From Glycine soja (lineage: Eukaryota; Streptophyta; Magnoliopsida; Fabales; Fabaceae), in assembly GCF_004193775.1 (NCBI RefSeq), contig NC_041004.1, positions 3,114,718-3,178,717 of the forward strand: a DNA stretch of 64,000 nt. Reading direction: 5' to 3'. Below, in pieces: positions 46,416 through 58,796 of this stretch. Within the stretch, counting starts at the first letter, position 1. Each line of letters starts with the position of its first letter. The notes under the pieces are model-generated. The model worked only from the letters and a program-made list of their open reading frames with translations, searched no databases and was not told where the DNA came from. Position numbers and translations under genes: made by a program.

Positions 46416-47757
46416 TAAAATTCTTGACATCTAATAAGTACAATTAACAAACTAATAAATAATTAATTATATCAATCATTTAAGATACTGCACCGATGCT
46501 TCCTTATTTTCCATTTTTAAGGTAAAATATGTTTTTAATTTTTTTTATTTTAGATAAAAATTAATATTAATTAGTCTCCGTAGTTTAACTTTAATCAATT
46601 TAAACTGTAAAAAAAACTTTGAACAATTTATAACCGCTAGAAAAATATTGGTTTTTGTCTCTCCTTACACACGTTTTTCATCATGAGAAACCATTATTTT
46701 TTCAAGAATTAAATCAATCAAAATTGATGAAAGTTAACATTTGAATATTAAACTCAAATTTTACCGAAAGTATAAAACATATTTTATCCTTTTTTTTTTA
46801 TAAATTTGTTACAGTGATAACCAAAAAAAGCATTAGATTCATCCGTTTCGCAACGGCTGGCTGCAACTTGACCCTATAATTTGCCTTTTCCAGTTCCAAA
46901 CATGGCAACAAAATTGTCCGTTGTTTTAAGCTTTGAACATAGATTTATATTGTAAGGTGATCAATTCAGTTGGTGTCCCTAATAATCTAAGTCCGAATCA
47001 ACTAATTATGAACAAGTGGCACTGGATTTTGAAGTCTTAAACTTCTTAGGCTGCGTTTTATTTGAATTTCAAATCATATTATTCCTTTCTTCGTAAATGC
47101 TTGCAAACTTTTTTACTTTAGGATAAATTCTACGACTTTTTATTTCTTTTTTTATATATTTATATTTTTGAGCAAATGAATATAACAGTTAAAAGACCAA
47201 TATTTTTTCTTTGGCAATTGATCGTCATCCATAGTAGTAAAATATGGTCTGAAAGACAATATTTATAGGAAAGAAAAAGAAACTGTTGGAATGAAATTTT
47301 CATATCTTATTATTAACTTTGAAAGTCCATATTATAAAGTAGTATATAAAAATATGAACTAAAGTTATCCCAAATAATGTGGAATTTGGTGTGTTGTGAT
47401 ATCTTTCGGAATACAATAATTAAAATATGGTAACCAAATTAACTCCTTGTTAAAAAAAAGACAATACTTACCGAATCCAAACAATATATTATTATTTAAA
47501 AAGAAAAAGAAAACTTTTGGAAGAGTCAATTTTCATTACAGTAGTAGAAACGAAGGGAGACAATTATTTTGAATCCTCGATCACTTTCAAATGCATGCAT
47601 GGTGAAGGTCAAAAAACATAAGCGCAAACTACGAAAACTGCTAGTACGTAGTTAATATTATATAATACAAAAAAATAATGCAAAAGCAAAATCGAAAATG
47701 ATTTGGAAAAGCACAAAGTTTCGTGCCTCCTGCTAACAACTTCTCGCCATGCATTCT
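46416..47757. other. Intergenic and upstream DNA of the plus-strand pectinesterase
   Basis: AT-rich; no gene recognised before the TATA box at 47758. Confidence 0.5.
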
Positions 47758-47767
47758 CTATAAATAG
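47758..47767 (+). promoter_or_regulatory. TATA box of the plus-strand pectinesterase
   Basis: 'ctataaatag' about 112 bp before the start codon at 47879, the only good TATA sequence close to the gene. Confidence 0.65.
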
Positions 47768-47878
47768 ACACCAAATCTACGACATGAAACTCCATCCATC
47801 CTACGATCATTCATTTCCAATTATCAAAGATTTTTCAAGTAAGATAATAAAACCAAAAATTGAAATTAACCAGAAACC

Positions 47879-49883
47879 ATGATAGCCTTTCGCTTATTCC
47901 TAGCACTATCACTTCCTTTCTTTCTCTCTTCTTTCGTTTCTAGTTATTCTTGGAATGACGTTAAACTTTGGTGTAGCCAAACCCCAAACCCTGAACCATG
48001 TGAGTATTTCCTGAGCAATAACCCCACTCACCAATACAAACCCATCAAGCAAAAATCCGAGTTTTTCAAACTTTCATTGCAACTTGCTCAAGAACGTGCC
48101 CTAAATGGCCATGCAAACACTCTTTCACTTGGTTCAAAATGCCGTAACCCACGTGAAACCGCTGCTTGGGCTGATTGTGTTGAGCTTTATGAACAAACCA
48201 TTCGTAAACTCAACAAAACCCTAGACCCTAGCACCAAGTTCTCCCAAGTTGATACCCAAACATGGCTCAGCACAGCTCTCACTAACCTTGAGACATGCAA
48301 AGCCGGGTTCTATGAGCTTGGTGTTCAAGACTATGTTCTACCTCTGATGTCTAACAATGTTACCAAGTTGTTGAGCAACACCTTGGCACTTAACAAGGTT
48401 GAATATGAAGAACCAAGTTACAAAGATGGGTTCCCAACATGGGTGAAGCCAGGTGATAGAAAGCTGTTGCAAGCTTCTTCTCCAGCTTCTAAGGCTAATG
48501 TAGTTGTGGCAAAAGATGGCTCTGGAAAGTACACAACAGTGAGTGAAGCTGTAAATGCTGCACCCAAGAGTAACAGTGGAAGGTATGTGATATATGTGAA
48601 GGGAGGGATATACGATGAACAAGTTGAGATCAAAGCAAATAACATAATGTTGGTGGGAGATGGTATTGGGAAGACCATAATCACAAGTAGCAAAAGCGTT
48701 GGAGGGGGCACCACAACCTTCCGTTCAGCCACTGTTGGTAAGCTAATAAACTTTTCTGACTAACTCATCTTCTTTAATATCCATCTCTTAGGACAGTTTG
48801 GGTGGATAAGCTTATCGAGAAACACTTTTATGAGAAAAAAAAGTAGTTTTTCTTAAATTCAAATTAATTTGTAAAAATTCTTTTATCTTTGAAAGAAGAG
48901 CACCAGACCAATTTGGATATAAGATTAAAAGTTGTTTTTGTGTGTTTCCTCTACTGAAAAAAAATTCCATATATAAAAAAGCTCTCAAACACACTTTTGG
49001 TTTGTATCCAAACAGACAGGAAAATTTCTACATATTAACACTTATGTATAAATTAGAGTTAAGTTATAAAAGAATTCATTTTATTCTTTTTTACTCTCTC
49101 AAAAGTGCTTCTGGATAACCTTACTTAAATAGACCATTGATGATGGAAAACGAAATAATAAATTATCCAAGGATTAAGCATTTGATAGCATATATGATTT
49201 TTGCAGCTGTTGTTGGAGATGGGTTTATAACACAAGACATCACATTTAGAAACACTGCCGGTGCAACAAACCACCAAGCTGTTGCATTGCGTTCTGGATC
49301 AGACCTATCAGTATTTTACAGATGCAGCTTTGAAGGTTACCAAGACACACTATATGTGTACTCCGATAGACAATTCTATAGAGAGTGTGACATATACGGC
49401 ACAGTTGACTTCATCTTTGGTAATGCTGCTGTTGTGTTCCAAAACTGTAACATTTATGCAAGAAACCCTCCAAACAAAGTTAACACAATCACTGCTCAAG
49501 GAAGAACCGATCCAAACCAGAACACTGGCATTTCCATTCACAATTCAAAGGTTACTGCTGCCTCGGACTTGATGGGGGTTAGGACTTACCTTGGAAGGCC
49601 TTGGCAACAGTATTCAAGAACAGTTTTCATGAAGACTTATCTTGATAGTTTGATCAATCCAGAGGGTTGGTTGGAGTGGAGTGGTAACTTTGCATTAAGT
49701 ACTTTGTACTATGGAGAATACATGAACACAGGACCAGGTTCCTCAACAGCAAACCGTGTTAATTGGTTGGGTTATCATGTCATTACAAGTGCTTCCGAAG
49801 CCTCAAAATTCACTGTTGGGAATTTTATTGCTGGAAACTCATGGTTGCCTGCCACCAGTGTGCCTTTCACCTCTGGTCTTTGA
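47879..49883 (+). CDS. Pectinesterase with PMEI pro-region
   Basis: Two exons, 47879-48737 and 49207-49883, join in phase (G|CT) to 511 residues. Residues 1 to about 22 are a signal peptide. A PMEI-type pro-region follows with its four cysteines (C32, C41, C100, C140) and '[12 protein letters not shown]'. The processing motif RKLL at 194-197 marks where a subtilase would free the mature enzyme. The esterase domain holds all the catalytic residues: Q310 (QAVAL), Q332-D333 (YQDTLY), D354 (GTVDFIFG), and R417/W419 (LGRPW). It acts on methylesterified pectin in the cell wall, where the pro-region is thought to keep the enzyme inactive until secretion. The intron is 469 bp, GT-AG. Without splicing the first exon would read on to a stop at 48761-48763. 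It looks fully functional. Confidence 0.95.
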
Positions 49884-51185
49884 ATTTTTTTTTTTGTCAT
49901 CTCTTGATTTGTAATTTGATTAAATAGTTTCATTTCTTTTAATTTTGTTTACTTTTTTTTATAATTTATGAATGTTGTCCAAGTGATTACAATTTGAAAG
50001 CATATTTTATTTTGATGGATAAATAAATATCATTTAGTTGGATTGATTTCATTTTTTGCTGGTTATTATCTATCGATGCACATATACATTCTTCAATTTA
50101 TGTCATGTTTTATAATTCCTTTAATTTGCCCATCTTAATTATTCTATAGGCCATTTTATAATATAACGTATTTCATACCAATAAGAATTAGACACAATCA
50201 GTAAATAGTTAGATTCTTTAAACATGTTGATAAACATCAATTTTTCTGCTCATGCATATGAATAATAAGACTTCGACAAGGGTCGATTTTCTGATCTGCA
50301 TATTGAAAATGATGAATAGTAAAAATTATACAAAGAAAATTAGTCTAAATAAGTTGCAAGAGAAGTCAACTGAAAGTTGAAAGCAGCCCTTTTCCTGTCA
50401 CTAATCTATAAAGTCTCTAACCCTCTGTCAAAATTTATGAAATTGATTTTTGAACACCCAATAAGAAAGTGTTGTTGACCCAGTGTTTGTAATTTGCGAG
50501 CGTTATAAATTTTCACCGAATTGAGCCTATTAAAAGTTAAAAGTTAAAACTTAAAAGAAAAAAAATAAGTGTAAATAAGTCACTCATACTCATTTACAGT
50601 GCTCATTTACAGTGTTTAAAGTTGTTAACAAAATAATCAATTTTTTGAATTTTATAAAAAATATCAGTAATTTTTGTAATATATTCTTTTATCTCTAATT
50701 AAATAGTATTTATATCCCTTTACCTTAATAACAACAAATTCTCATTAATAATAACAAATTAATTTATAAATTTGATGAATTAAGATCTTTTTACTTCATC
50801 ATCTAATTAATTGTATCTGATATTACTTGTGAAAAAATAAATAATTTTTGGAATTAAATAATAATATAAATACAAATAAATACTAGTAACTTATGAATTT
50901 TTTTTATGAGAATTAAAAAAAAACTATTATATTAAAACATGAAGTATTGATTGAGAATAATTTTAAAAAATATTAAATGTAATGTTTATTAATTTTATAA
51001 AATGACATTTTAAAATATATTTTTTAAAATGACTTATATTTTAATTTTGGAACGGTTGGAGTATTGTAGAAATGGAGTTATTGTTAAAAATAACCCACAA
51101 TGTCACTATTACTAAAGTCTTTGATCCAAACCTCATAAAAATTGAAGAGAAAAAAAAAATACTTGAACACACAATAAAAAGTATT
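49884..51185. other. Intergenic DNA
   Basis: No gene. The phrase 'ttgacc(c)agtgtttgtaatttg' at about 50473 recurs at 55952, just beyond the gypsy element, so it represents an older local duplication. Near 51045-51066 'ttttggaacggttggagtat' resembles one end of a Stowaway MITE whose partner end is not recognised. Confidence 0.5.
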
Positions 51186-51565
51186 TGTTATGGGGCACAA
51201 GTAAGAGGACAAGGGAATTCAAAGAATGCTAAAGGAAAAGGATAATTGAGATAAGTCTGGATGCCATTTTTATTCCACTTTCTATTACATTTATACTACT
51301 AATGATAACTAATCCGGTTATAATAGAATGGAAATGATAACAACTTTTACTTTTGTAGTAACTGCTTGAATTGCAAATGGAAATGAGGCACGTGTTGTAT
51401 TGAGCTAACTGAGTCTATGCATAATCTTTAAGGTAATTGGGCTTCTTAATGGTTCTTCTTGGTCTGTTAATATTATTTGCCTCTGGTATGTTGTCTGGTG
51501 TGGCCTCTGGTATGTTGTCTGGTGTGGCCTCTAGTGTGTTATCTGATATAGGAGTTCTACTATCA
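51186..51565 (-). repeat. 3' LTR of the gypsy element
   Basis: 380 bp. It carries a 24-bp tandem duplication (tatgttgtctggtgtggcct unit, about 51487-51535) absent from the other LTR. The polyprotein's last codons are encoded inside this LTR. Confidence 0.9.
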
Positions 51566-54500
51566 ATACCTTCATATCCAAAAACAACATTGTCTTCAAG
51601 GTTGTGCGAAACTCGCAAATCATCCCAACGCTTCTAGGAGTTATCTTCCGATGCCAAACCTTCCCATTGGACTAGGACCAGTTTGTCTGAAGGAGAGACA
51701 AAAGTATCCCACTTCCAATCGAGAATGGAGAGTGGGACCAAAAGAAGGTGGTCATCCGCGGTGGATGGAGGAAGCCGAGTTGGGGTCTCAGGTACTGGTC
51801 CTAGATGTGGCTTCAGAAGAGAAACATGGAATACTGGATGAATCCGGGATGACGCCGGTAAATGCAACTTGTACGCAACAGGTCCGATACGTTCTGCCAC
51901 CTGAAAAGGGCCAAAATATCATTTTGATAATTTGGTATGAGCCTGGGCCACAGATGTTTGGCGATGCGGATGAAGCTTGACGTAAACCCAATCTCCCAAA
52001 GAAAATTGAACATCCCGACGATGCTTGTTTGCGGTGAGTTTCATGTCCTCTTGAGCTTTGCGTAACCGGCGTTGTAGAGCAGCGTGTAAAGTATCTCTGT
52101 CTGTCAACATTGTATCAATAGCTTCCACCGAGGAGGTGCCCTGTAAATAACAAGGGATAAACGGGGGAGGTTTGCCGTAAATCACTTGGAATAGAGTCAT
52201 GCCGGTGCTAGAGTGGATGGTCGTGTTGTAAGACCATTCTGCAAGTGCCAAGAATTTGGTCCACTGAGATGGCTGATGATGGACATATGAACGGAGGTAT
52301 TGTTCCAAGACGCGGTTGAGGACCTCCGTTTGACCATCCGTTTGTGGGTGGTATGTGATACTCAGTCGGAGTTTGGTGCCACTCAATTGAAACAACTCAT
52401 GCCAGAAGTTGCTAACAAAAATGGAGTCTCTATCAGACACCAGGCTTTGCGGAAATCCATGAAGCTTGCAGACAATGTCAAAGAAAAGAAGAGCGACATT
52501 GTAAGTTGACTAATGCGGTGGGAGTGCCCCGAAATGTGCCCCTTTGGAGAACCTGTTGACTACGACGAGAATGGCGATGTACCCTTGAGACAGTGGCAGA
52601 CCTGTAATGAAGTCGAGGGACAAATCTTCCCAGACTCGAGATGGTATAGGAAGAGGCTGTAGTAAGCCAACAGGCTTTTGTGTTGTATATTTCGTTTGTT
52701 GGCAGGTACTGCACTGGGCCACAAAGCGGCGGACGTTGGCCGTGATATGAGGCCAATCAAAATTTTGACGAAGACGATGAACAGTCTTTGTGACACCGGT
52801 GAGTCCTCCGAGCGGGGAAGAGTGAAACTCCTTAAGGAGGATTGAAGTGAATGGTGTCGGAAAAGGGAGCCAAATGCGACCCTGCCGGAACATGAGGTTG
52901 TTTTTGATCGAAAGATCAGGATATGCTTCGGGACGTGAGAGGAGTTGACCGAGAAGATCAACATACTGAGGGTCTCGTAAGAGAGTCTGTCGGAGATTGT
53001 CCAAGAAATCAAAATAAGGCCTCGATAATGACAAGCACATAGCCTCTGGTACTGGAATTCTGGACAAAGCATTGGCGACCACATTTGTTGCGCTGAGTTT
53101 GTATTTAATGGTATAATCATAACCTAAAAGCTTGGACAGATAAGTCTGCTACTCCAGGGTTTGAATAACTTGAGACATAAGATCTCGGAGACTCTTGTGG
53201 TCAGTGAGGATGATGAAAGGGTTGCCCAGCAGATAATGGCGCCATTTGCAAACTGAAGATGTGATGGCATGCAACTCCCGGACATACGCGGGAGCTCGTT
53301 GTAAACACGGACAAAGAACTTTGTTATAATAAGCTATGGGGTGGCCATTTTGAATCAACACCACACCAATGGATGAGCTAAACGCATCAGTCTCAAGTGT
53401 AAATGGTAAAGAGAAATCCGGCTTGGCTAGGATGAGAGCTTTCCACATCAAGGTTTTGAGATCGTCAAAAGCCTGGGTAGCCGTCGGAGTCCAAATAAAT
53501 TGGTCCTTACGCAAAAGGTTCGTAAGGGGGGTAGCAACTGTCGCGTAGTGCTTTATGAATTTACGATAGAATCCAGTCAATCCAAGAAATCTGCGTAAAG
53601 CTGTGGTAGACGTGGGAATTAGCCAGGCTAATATGGCTTGTACTTTATCAGGGTCGGGTGCCACTCCTTGGGCCAAAATGACATGGCCAAGGTAGTTAAG
53701 CCTGTTTTGTTCGAAGACGCATTTGGATTGTTGGAGAAGAAATTGACGTGTGTGTAAGGTCGACAGGATGGTATCCAAATGAACCGCATGAGAATCCAAA
53801 TCAGTGTTGTAGATGAGTATATCATCGAAGAACACTGCCACATATTTTCTCAGGAATGGTTGTAACACATCATTCATGGCCGCCTGAAAGGTGGACGGAG
53901 CATTACAGAGGCCAAAAGGGCATGACCTTAAACTCGTAATGTCCCTGGTGCGTCCAAAAAGTTGTCTTGTGGATATCATCTTCAGCCATGCGTATATGAT
54001 GAAAGCCCTGGCACAAATCTAATTTAGAAAACCATGAAGCTTGCCCCAAATCATCAAGCAACTCATCGATTGTCGACATGGGAAAACGATCCTTGACCGT
54101 GATAGCATTTGATGTGTGATAGTCCATGCCACAATGCTATGCACCATCCTTCTTCTTTACCAACAATATTGGGGAAGAAAAAGGACTGTGGCTCGGCTGA
54201 ATCAAGCCGGCCTCGAGCATTGCCGATACTTGCTTCTCAATCTCCATTTTCTGAAAATGGGGGTATATGTATGGATTGACATTTACAGGAGGTGTGTTTG
54301 GAAGGAGGTGAATGTGATGTTGGATATTGCGAGGTGGAGGTAAGTGAGAAGGATCGTCAAAAATGGCGGAATAGTGGTGAAGAACTGAAATATCGGAGAG
54401 GGTGTGGGTGAAGAAGGAGGGTGCATGTGAGAAGCTGGGTGGGGGGTGACTGGGGTAATGTGAAAAAGAGTAGAGATGCTCTGGGTCTGAGCAAAATGCT

Positions 54501-55557
54501 TGAATTGATGGGCTGAGGTACCCTCTATTGCATTCAAACTGATTTGGGGAAGCGGCACATGCTTAGGTGAAACTGATAGAGAGATCTCAGATGGGAAATC
54601 GATCTCCTTGTCGGTGATGAGGAGGTGTAAGCGAGGCTTAAAATGATGGCCGGGGGCCCACTTCTCCTTGCAATGGTAGCATAACCCACGGTCGCGACGA
54701 ATCGCCATTTCCTCGGTGGAGAGTCACTTGAAAGGGAGCTTGATGGTGGGACCGAAAGAGGTGGCTAGGGGTTTATGGAACATGGGAGAAGGGGAGGGAG
54801 GCACCCTCGAGCTACGGCCTCTGTCCATCAACTTATCCTCTTGGAGTCGTGCCAACTCTGCGGCCTGAGGAAGAGAAAGAGGCTGAAGTGCCTGAACTTT
54901 GCGCTGGAGTTCAGGAATCAAACCCGAGATGAAACAATTGAGCAAGAACGAAGGAGCGAGGCCGACGATACGATTGGCCAATCGTTCGAACTCAGTAAGG
55001 TACTCCGTAACTGTACCCTGTTGCTGGAGCTTAAACAGGGCCCCCTAGGGATCTTCATAAAAAGATGGAGCGAATCGAGATTCTAAAGCTTGAAGCATTA
55101 CGGACCATGAAGGGAAAAATCCATTTCGCAACATTCACTGATACCAAGAGAGCGCAGGCCCATCCATGTAAAATGACACAACTATGAGACACTCATGTTC
55201 TGGAATGGTTTGATAGTCGAAGAATTGAGATATTTTAAATATCCACCCGAGAGGATCGTGACCATCAAATCTAGGTACGTCCAGCTTCATATGGGGACAG
55301 TGGATGACGGGGGAAGAGGGCTGAGGTGATGGGGTAAGAGAGTTGGAATTTATGGTGAGAGCAACAAGACTATCTAGGATGAAGTCGATTTTGGAAGTAA
55401 GGGAAGAATGGATGGAATCCATTTTAGTGTTCAGGGTGGTGTAGTTTTGGGTGAAGGTCGCCTGGCCTTGGGTGAGGGTCACCTGGCCCTGGGTGAGGCG
55501 ATTGACAGCCTCCTCTAAGCAATCAGAGGTGACCTGGCAAGTGTGGTGTTCGGGCAT
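51415..55557 (-). pseudogene. Ty3/gypsy gag-pol polyprotein, broken
   Basis: From the ATG at 55557: a gag coiled-coil part with 'TQGQ' repeats and 'KLDVPRFDGHDPLGW', a stop after 'ALSWYQ' near 55135, and the rest of gag ('EYLTEFERLANRIVGLAPSF'). A knuckle 'CYHCKEKWAPGHH' (about 54680) has lost its last cysteine. Reverse transcriptase spans about 54127-53700, with a frameshift around 53910-53980 near 'VMPF' and the catalytic 'FFDDILIY' intact near 53820. RNase H runs to 53149 ('TDHKSL'). Integrase is broken by stops near 52510 and 52441 ('FITGLP', 'TYHPQTDGQTEVLNRV'). A tail with 'LVQWEGL' resembles a chromodomain and has a stop near 51634. The last frame crosses into the 3' LTR and stops at 51415 ('RPRRTIKKPNYLKDYA'). 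It cannot make an active enzyme set. Confidence 0.85.
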
Positions 55558-55583
55558 GGCTGAGGGAGAGAGGTCAGACCAAT

Positions 55584-55946
55584 TGTTATGGGGCACAAAT
55601 AAGAGGACGAGAGAATTCAAAGAATGCTAAAGGAAAAAGATAATTGAGATAAGTCTCGATGCCATTATTATTCCACTTTCTATTACATTTATACTACTAA
55701 TGATAACTGATTCGGTTATAACAGAATGAAAATGATAACAACTTGTTTATTTTGCTTTTGTAGTAACTGCCTGAATTGCAAATGGAAATGAGCCACATTC
55801 TGTATTGAGCTCATTGAGTCTATGCATAATCTTTGAGGTAATTGGGCTTCTTAATGGTTCTCCTTGGCCTGTTAATATTGTTTGCCTCTAGTATGTTGTC
55901 TGGTGTGGCCTCTGGTGTGTTATCTGATATAGGAGTTTTGCTATCA
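55584..55946 (-). repeat. 5' LTR of the gypsy element
   Basis: 363 bp, one copy of the 24-bp unit only, and about 7 bp longer in the 'cttgtttattttgctttt' part than the other LTR. Confidence 0.9.
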
Positions 55947-58403
55947 GTATTATTGACCAAGTGTTTGTAATTTGTGAGTATTCAAATATCTTCGCTCAAA
56001 AGCTTGTAGGTGGACCCCATTTTGCAGTCATGATAATCAAATCCTTGAATGCATTAAATTCTTGTAATACCAAACACAAGCGCATGTACATTTGTTGCAA
56101 TCTCATCTTCTCACTTCTCTGTTACTAAATGTAAACCCATATCCATACTTTGTAACATCTTCCATCCATGGCTCTCTCAGACATTTCCACTCCCACCAGG
56201 TAAAGTTCACACCTTTTCCCCTCTACATTCATCATTTTCCCTCCCTCATGTTTGGTAATGCACCATTTTCTCTTCTCTGTTAAAAAAAGACCAAGTTTTT
56301 ATTTTTTGGTTTAAACAACCAGCTGATCAAGAACAGGAAGAATATAAAAGTCATGCATGCCTCTTTTTGTCAACCGTTGAACCTATTTGGGTTATTCATA
56401 TCAATTTCTTAATTTGTGTCCCATGAAGATTCAATGAAGATCTTATGCCATACCCGTTTAGGGTTTAATGTTACCATCGTGTTTGAAAATCTTGGCACTT
56501 CTATATAAAAATGTTTTGAATGCCATGATATTTGGATTAACTTATTTTAAAAAGCATTTTTTAAGAAACTTCTTTTCCCCTCATTATGAAAAATTAGGAT
56601 AAGGCTGTTGATAATGTTGTAGTTGAAGAAGCTGTTAAGACTTAAAAGAGATTTCCATGAGGCTTTTATTGTTGTTGTTTTAAAAAAGTGGTTTTTAAAC
56701 ACAATAGATTTTCAGACTAGGACTTTAAACTATTGATCATTATGGCCCTGTACACAACTCTTGATTACCGACTCTACTCTTCCAATTCTCAGAGCACCGT
56801 GCTGCATAACATAAGCAAGGGTGGTAATCAAGATTGTGACCAAGTAATTATTGAAAAATCATCATATTTTTTCACAGCACATCTTTCACATTGCGAGTTT
56901 TCGATGTTTTATTTTGCCTTGCCGGAGTTTGAAAAGCTATTCTCTCACTTTTGTTGTTTAACTCGTGCGACATTTTATGTTAAGCACTAATAGTTAGGCC
57001 ATGGCCATGATCTGTAACATATTTAATTAGCTTAATCCCTAAGTGATGAATGACGTCAGCAACATTTTTACCTTTGTATACACAGTATTTTGTGATCACC
57101 TTTAAATTAGCTGGTTTGGCTGAAATTTGAACAATGGAAGTGACTTGAATAGTAGGGTTGAATGGACATACTTTTCAGCAGTTGACACTAGACACTGTCT
57201 TGTGTTATTGCAGTTGTCCAGATGAAAAGGAAAGTGACTGTGACTCTCCGATTGAAAGCAATGCTTGTGGTGATTTGAGTTTGACAAAGGAGAAAACTTT
57301 TGATCTTCAAACTGTGTCACCTCATTCTTTTGGTCAAGGTTTGCCATATGCACCTGAAGGGTGGCCTAATCCAGGTGATGTATTGGGCTGGAAAGTATTG
57401 AAAAGGACCTCCCATGCTGGAGACGGAGCTTCAGAACCGAGCTTTATGTTTAGCAATACATTGAATCAAATTTTCCTAACTTGGGAATTGAAACATTCTT
57501 TGATTTATTTAGCTGGCAGATCCCGCTACTGGGAAAACTCCCAGAAAAGGTTAGCTTAAAATTACAGTTTTGCAATTTTCTTTTCAACCGGGTGATTCTA
57601 TTTTCTCATCTTGCAACTTTTGTTGTCCCTTTTTCATTTTAAATATTTCTTATTATTTGATATATATGGCCTTCTAGCTGTACTATCTTTGCCCATTACT
57701 CCTCCAGTGAAGTCCCTGGAGACCGAAGAAAATGGCAATTCCACATAATAGATTGGCACGAAGAAGTAGTTAAAATGGAGAACACAAATCTGCAGTCAAC
57801 TAACTCAGAAATTTTCCAGACTACTTCATCTTCGTCAATGCTTAGCGCCTAATCAAGATGCAAATATCGTCATTGATTTTTGCGATCAGAATGACAAAGA
57901 GACAAGAATTGATTCAACTGAGATTTCAAAAGGCATCTCAGATTCTGAAGAAGGATCTGCTATGCAGACAACTGTAAAGAAAGATCCCAATGCAACCACT
58001 GTTCTAGAGAATCTTGATGAGGATCTTGATACCTTGGAGAACGTGACTGTTGAGCCTCATACTGAGACTTAATAAGATCATGCCACTTTGGATAATGAAA
58101 TGATACAGCACTGCAAGAAAAAGCTTTCTTTCCTTGTTGATGTAGACTTCCCTTCTCTGATCTCTTGTAATGATGTTGTGGTAGAAGTTGCAACACTCAA
58201 TTTTGAGCAACTGGCACAGGTAAAGTAAAGTTGGTGGAACAACCTCCATTAATCAGTGAGACTTTTCTGGAGGCACACAGATTCTTAGTAGACTTGGAGT
58301 CAAAGAAACATAGAGTTCTTGGTTTGAAAAATGAGTAAAAGGACAAAGTAGCTGGGATAGAGTTCGAAATGGATAGAAACTCTTCAGCAATCGATGATCA
58401 AAT

Positions 58404-58764
58404 TGTTGAAATATAAACTTGATTTGGGCCTAAATTAATTATTTGGTTCCTTGGACTTAGTTATTTTGGGCTTAAGTAATTATGGGTCATGTTTCTAGAG
58501 AATTCTTGTAGTGTTTGGAGTGTCTAGATATTTCTTATGGTTGTAATATTTTCTAGAATACTCTTTGGATCTCTAGAGTTGAGAACTCTCTAGAATTAGT
58601 GTGTCTAGAGTTCTCCTTAGAGTAGTATAAATAGAGATGTAATCCTACACATTTGTATCAAGCAAAAATACAAAGTTCTCTCCTCCATAAAGAATTCTCC
58701 TTCTTATCAAGTTTTTATTCAAAGCCTCCAATATTCCTAAACATAAAAAGCCTTATTTCCAACA
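58404..58764 (+). repeat. 5' LTR of the copia element
   Basis: 361 bp, ends 'ttatttccaaca'. A TATA box 'tataaatag' at 58625-58633 probably drives transcription from within the LTR. Confidence 0.93.
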
Positions 58765-58767
58765 AAG

Positions 58768-58779
58768 TGGTATCAGAGC
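58768..58779 (+). promoter_or_regulatory. Primer-binding site of the copia element
   Basis: 'tggtatcagagc' lies three bases after the 5' LTR and matches the 3' end of plant initiator tRNA-Met. Confidence 0.9.
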
Positions 58780-58796
58780 TTCAAGATCCTCAAAAG

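Larger units (their letters stand above)
51186..55946 (-). mobile_element. Ty3/gypsy LTR retrotransposon, degenerate, 4.76 kb
   Basis: LTRs lie at 51186-51565 (380 bp) and 55584-55946 (363 bp), starting TG and ending CA. A perfect 5-bp target duplication 'gtatt' flanks it (51181-51185 and 55947-55951). Read on the minus strand, the order is gag, protease region, reverse transcriptase, RNase H, integrase, then a chromodomain-like tail, which is the Ty3/gypsy order. The LTRs differ at roughly 24 of about 355 aligned bases plus two indels, so this is an older insertion than the copia element. Several stops and frameshifts break the polyprotein. Confidence 0.92.

Noticed and set aside
48338..48732. 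Two open frames opposite to pectinesterase exon 1
   Set aside because: Antisense shadows of a well-supported coding exon; no similarity of their own.
51437..51637. Frame with 'SGVAS' repeats on the plus strand
   Set aside because: Antisense reading of the 24-bp LTR duplication; the minus-strand reading is the polyprotein tail.
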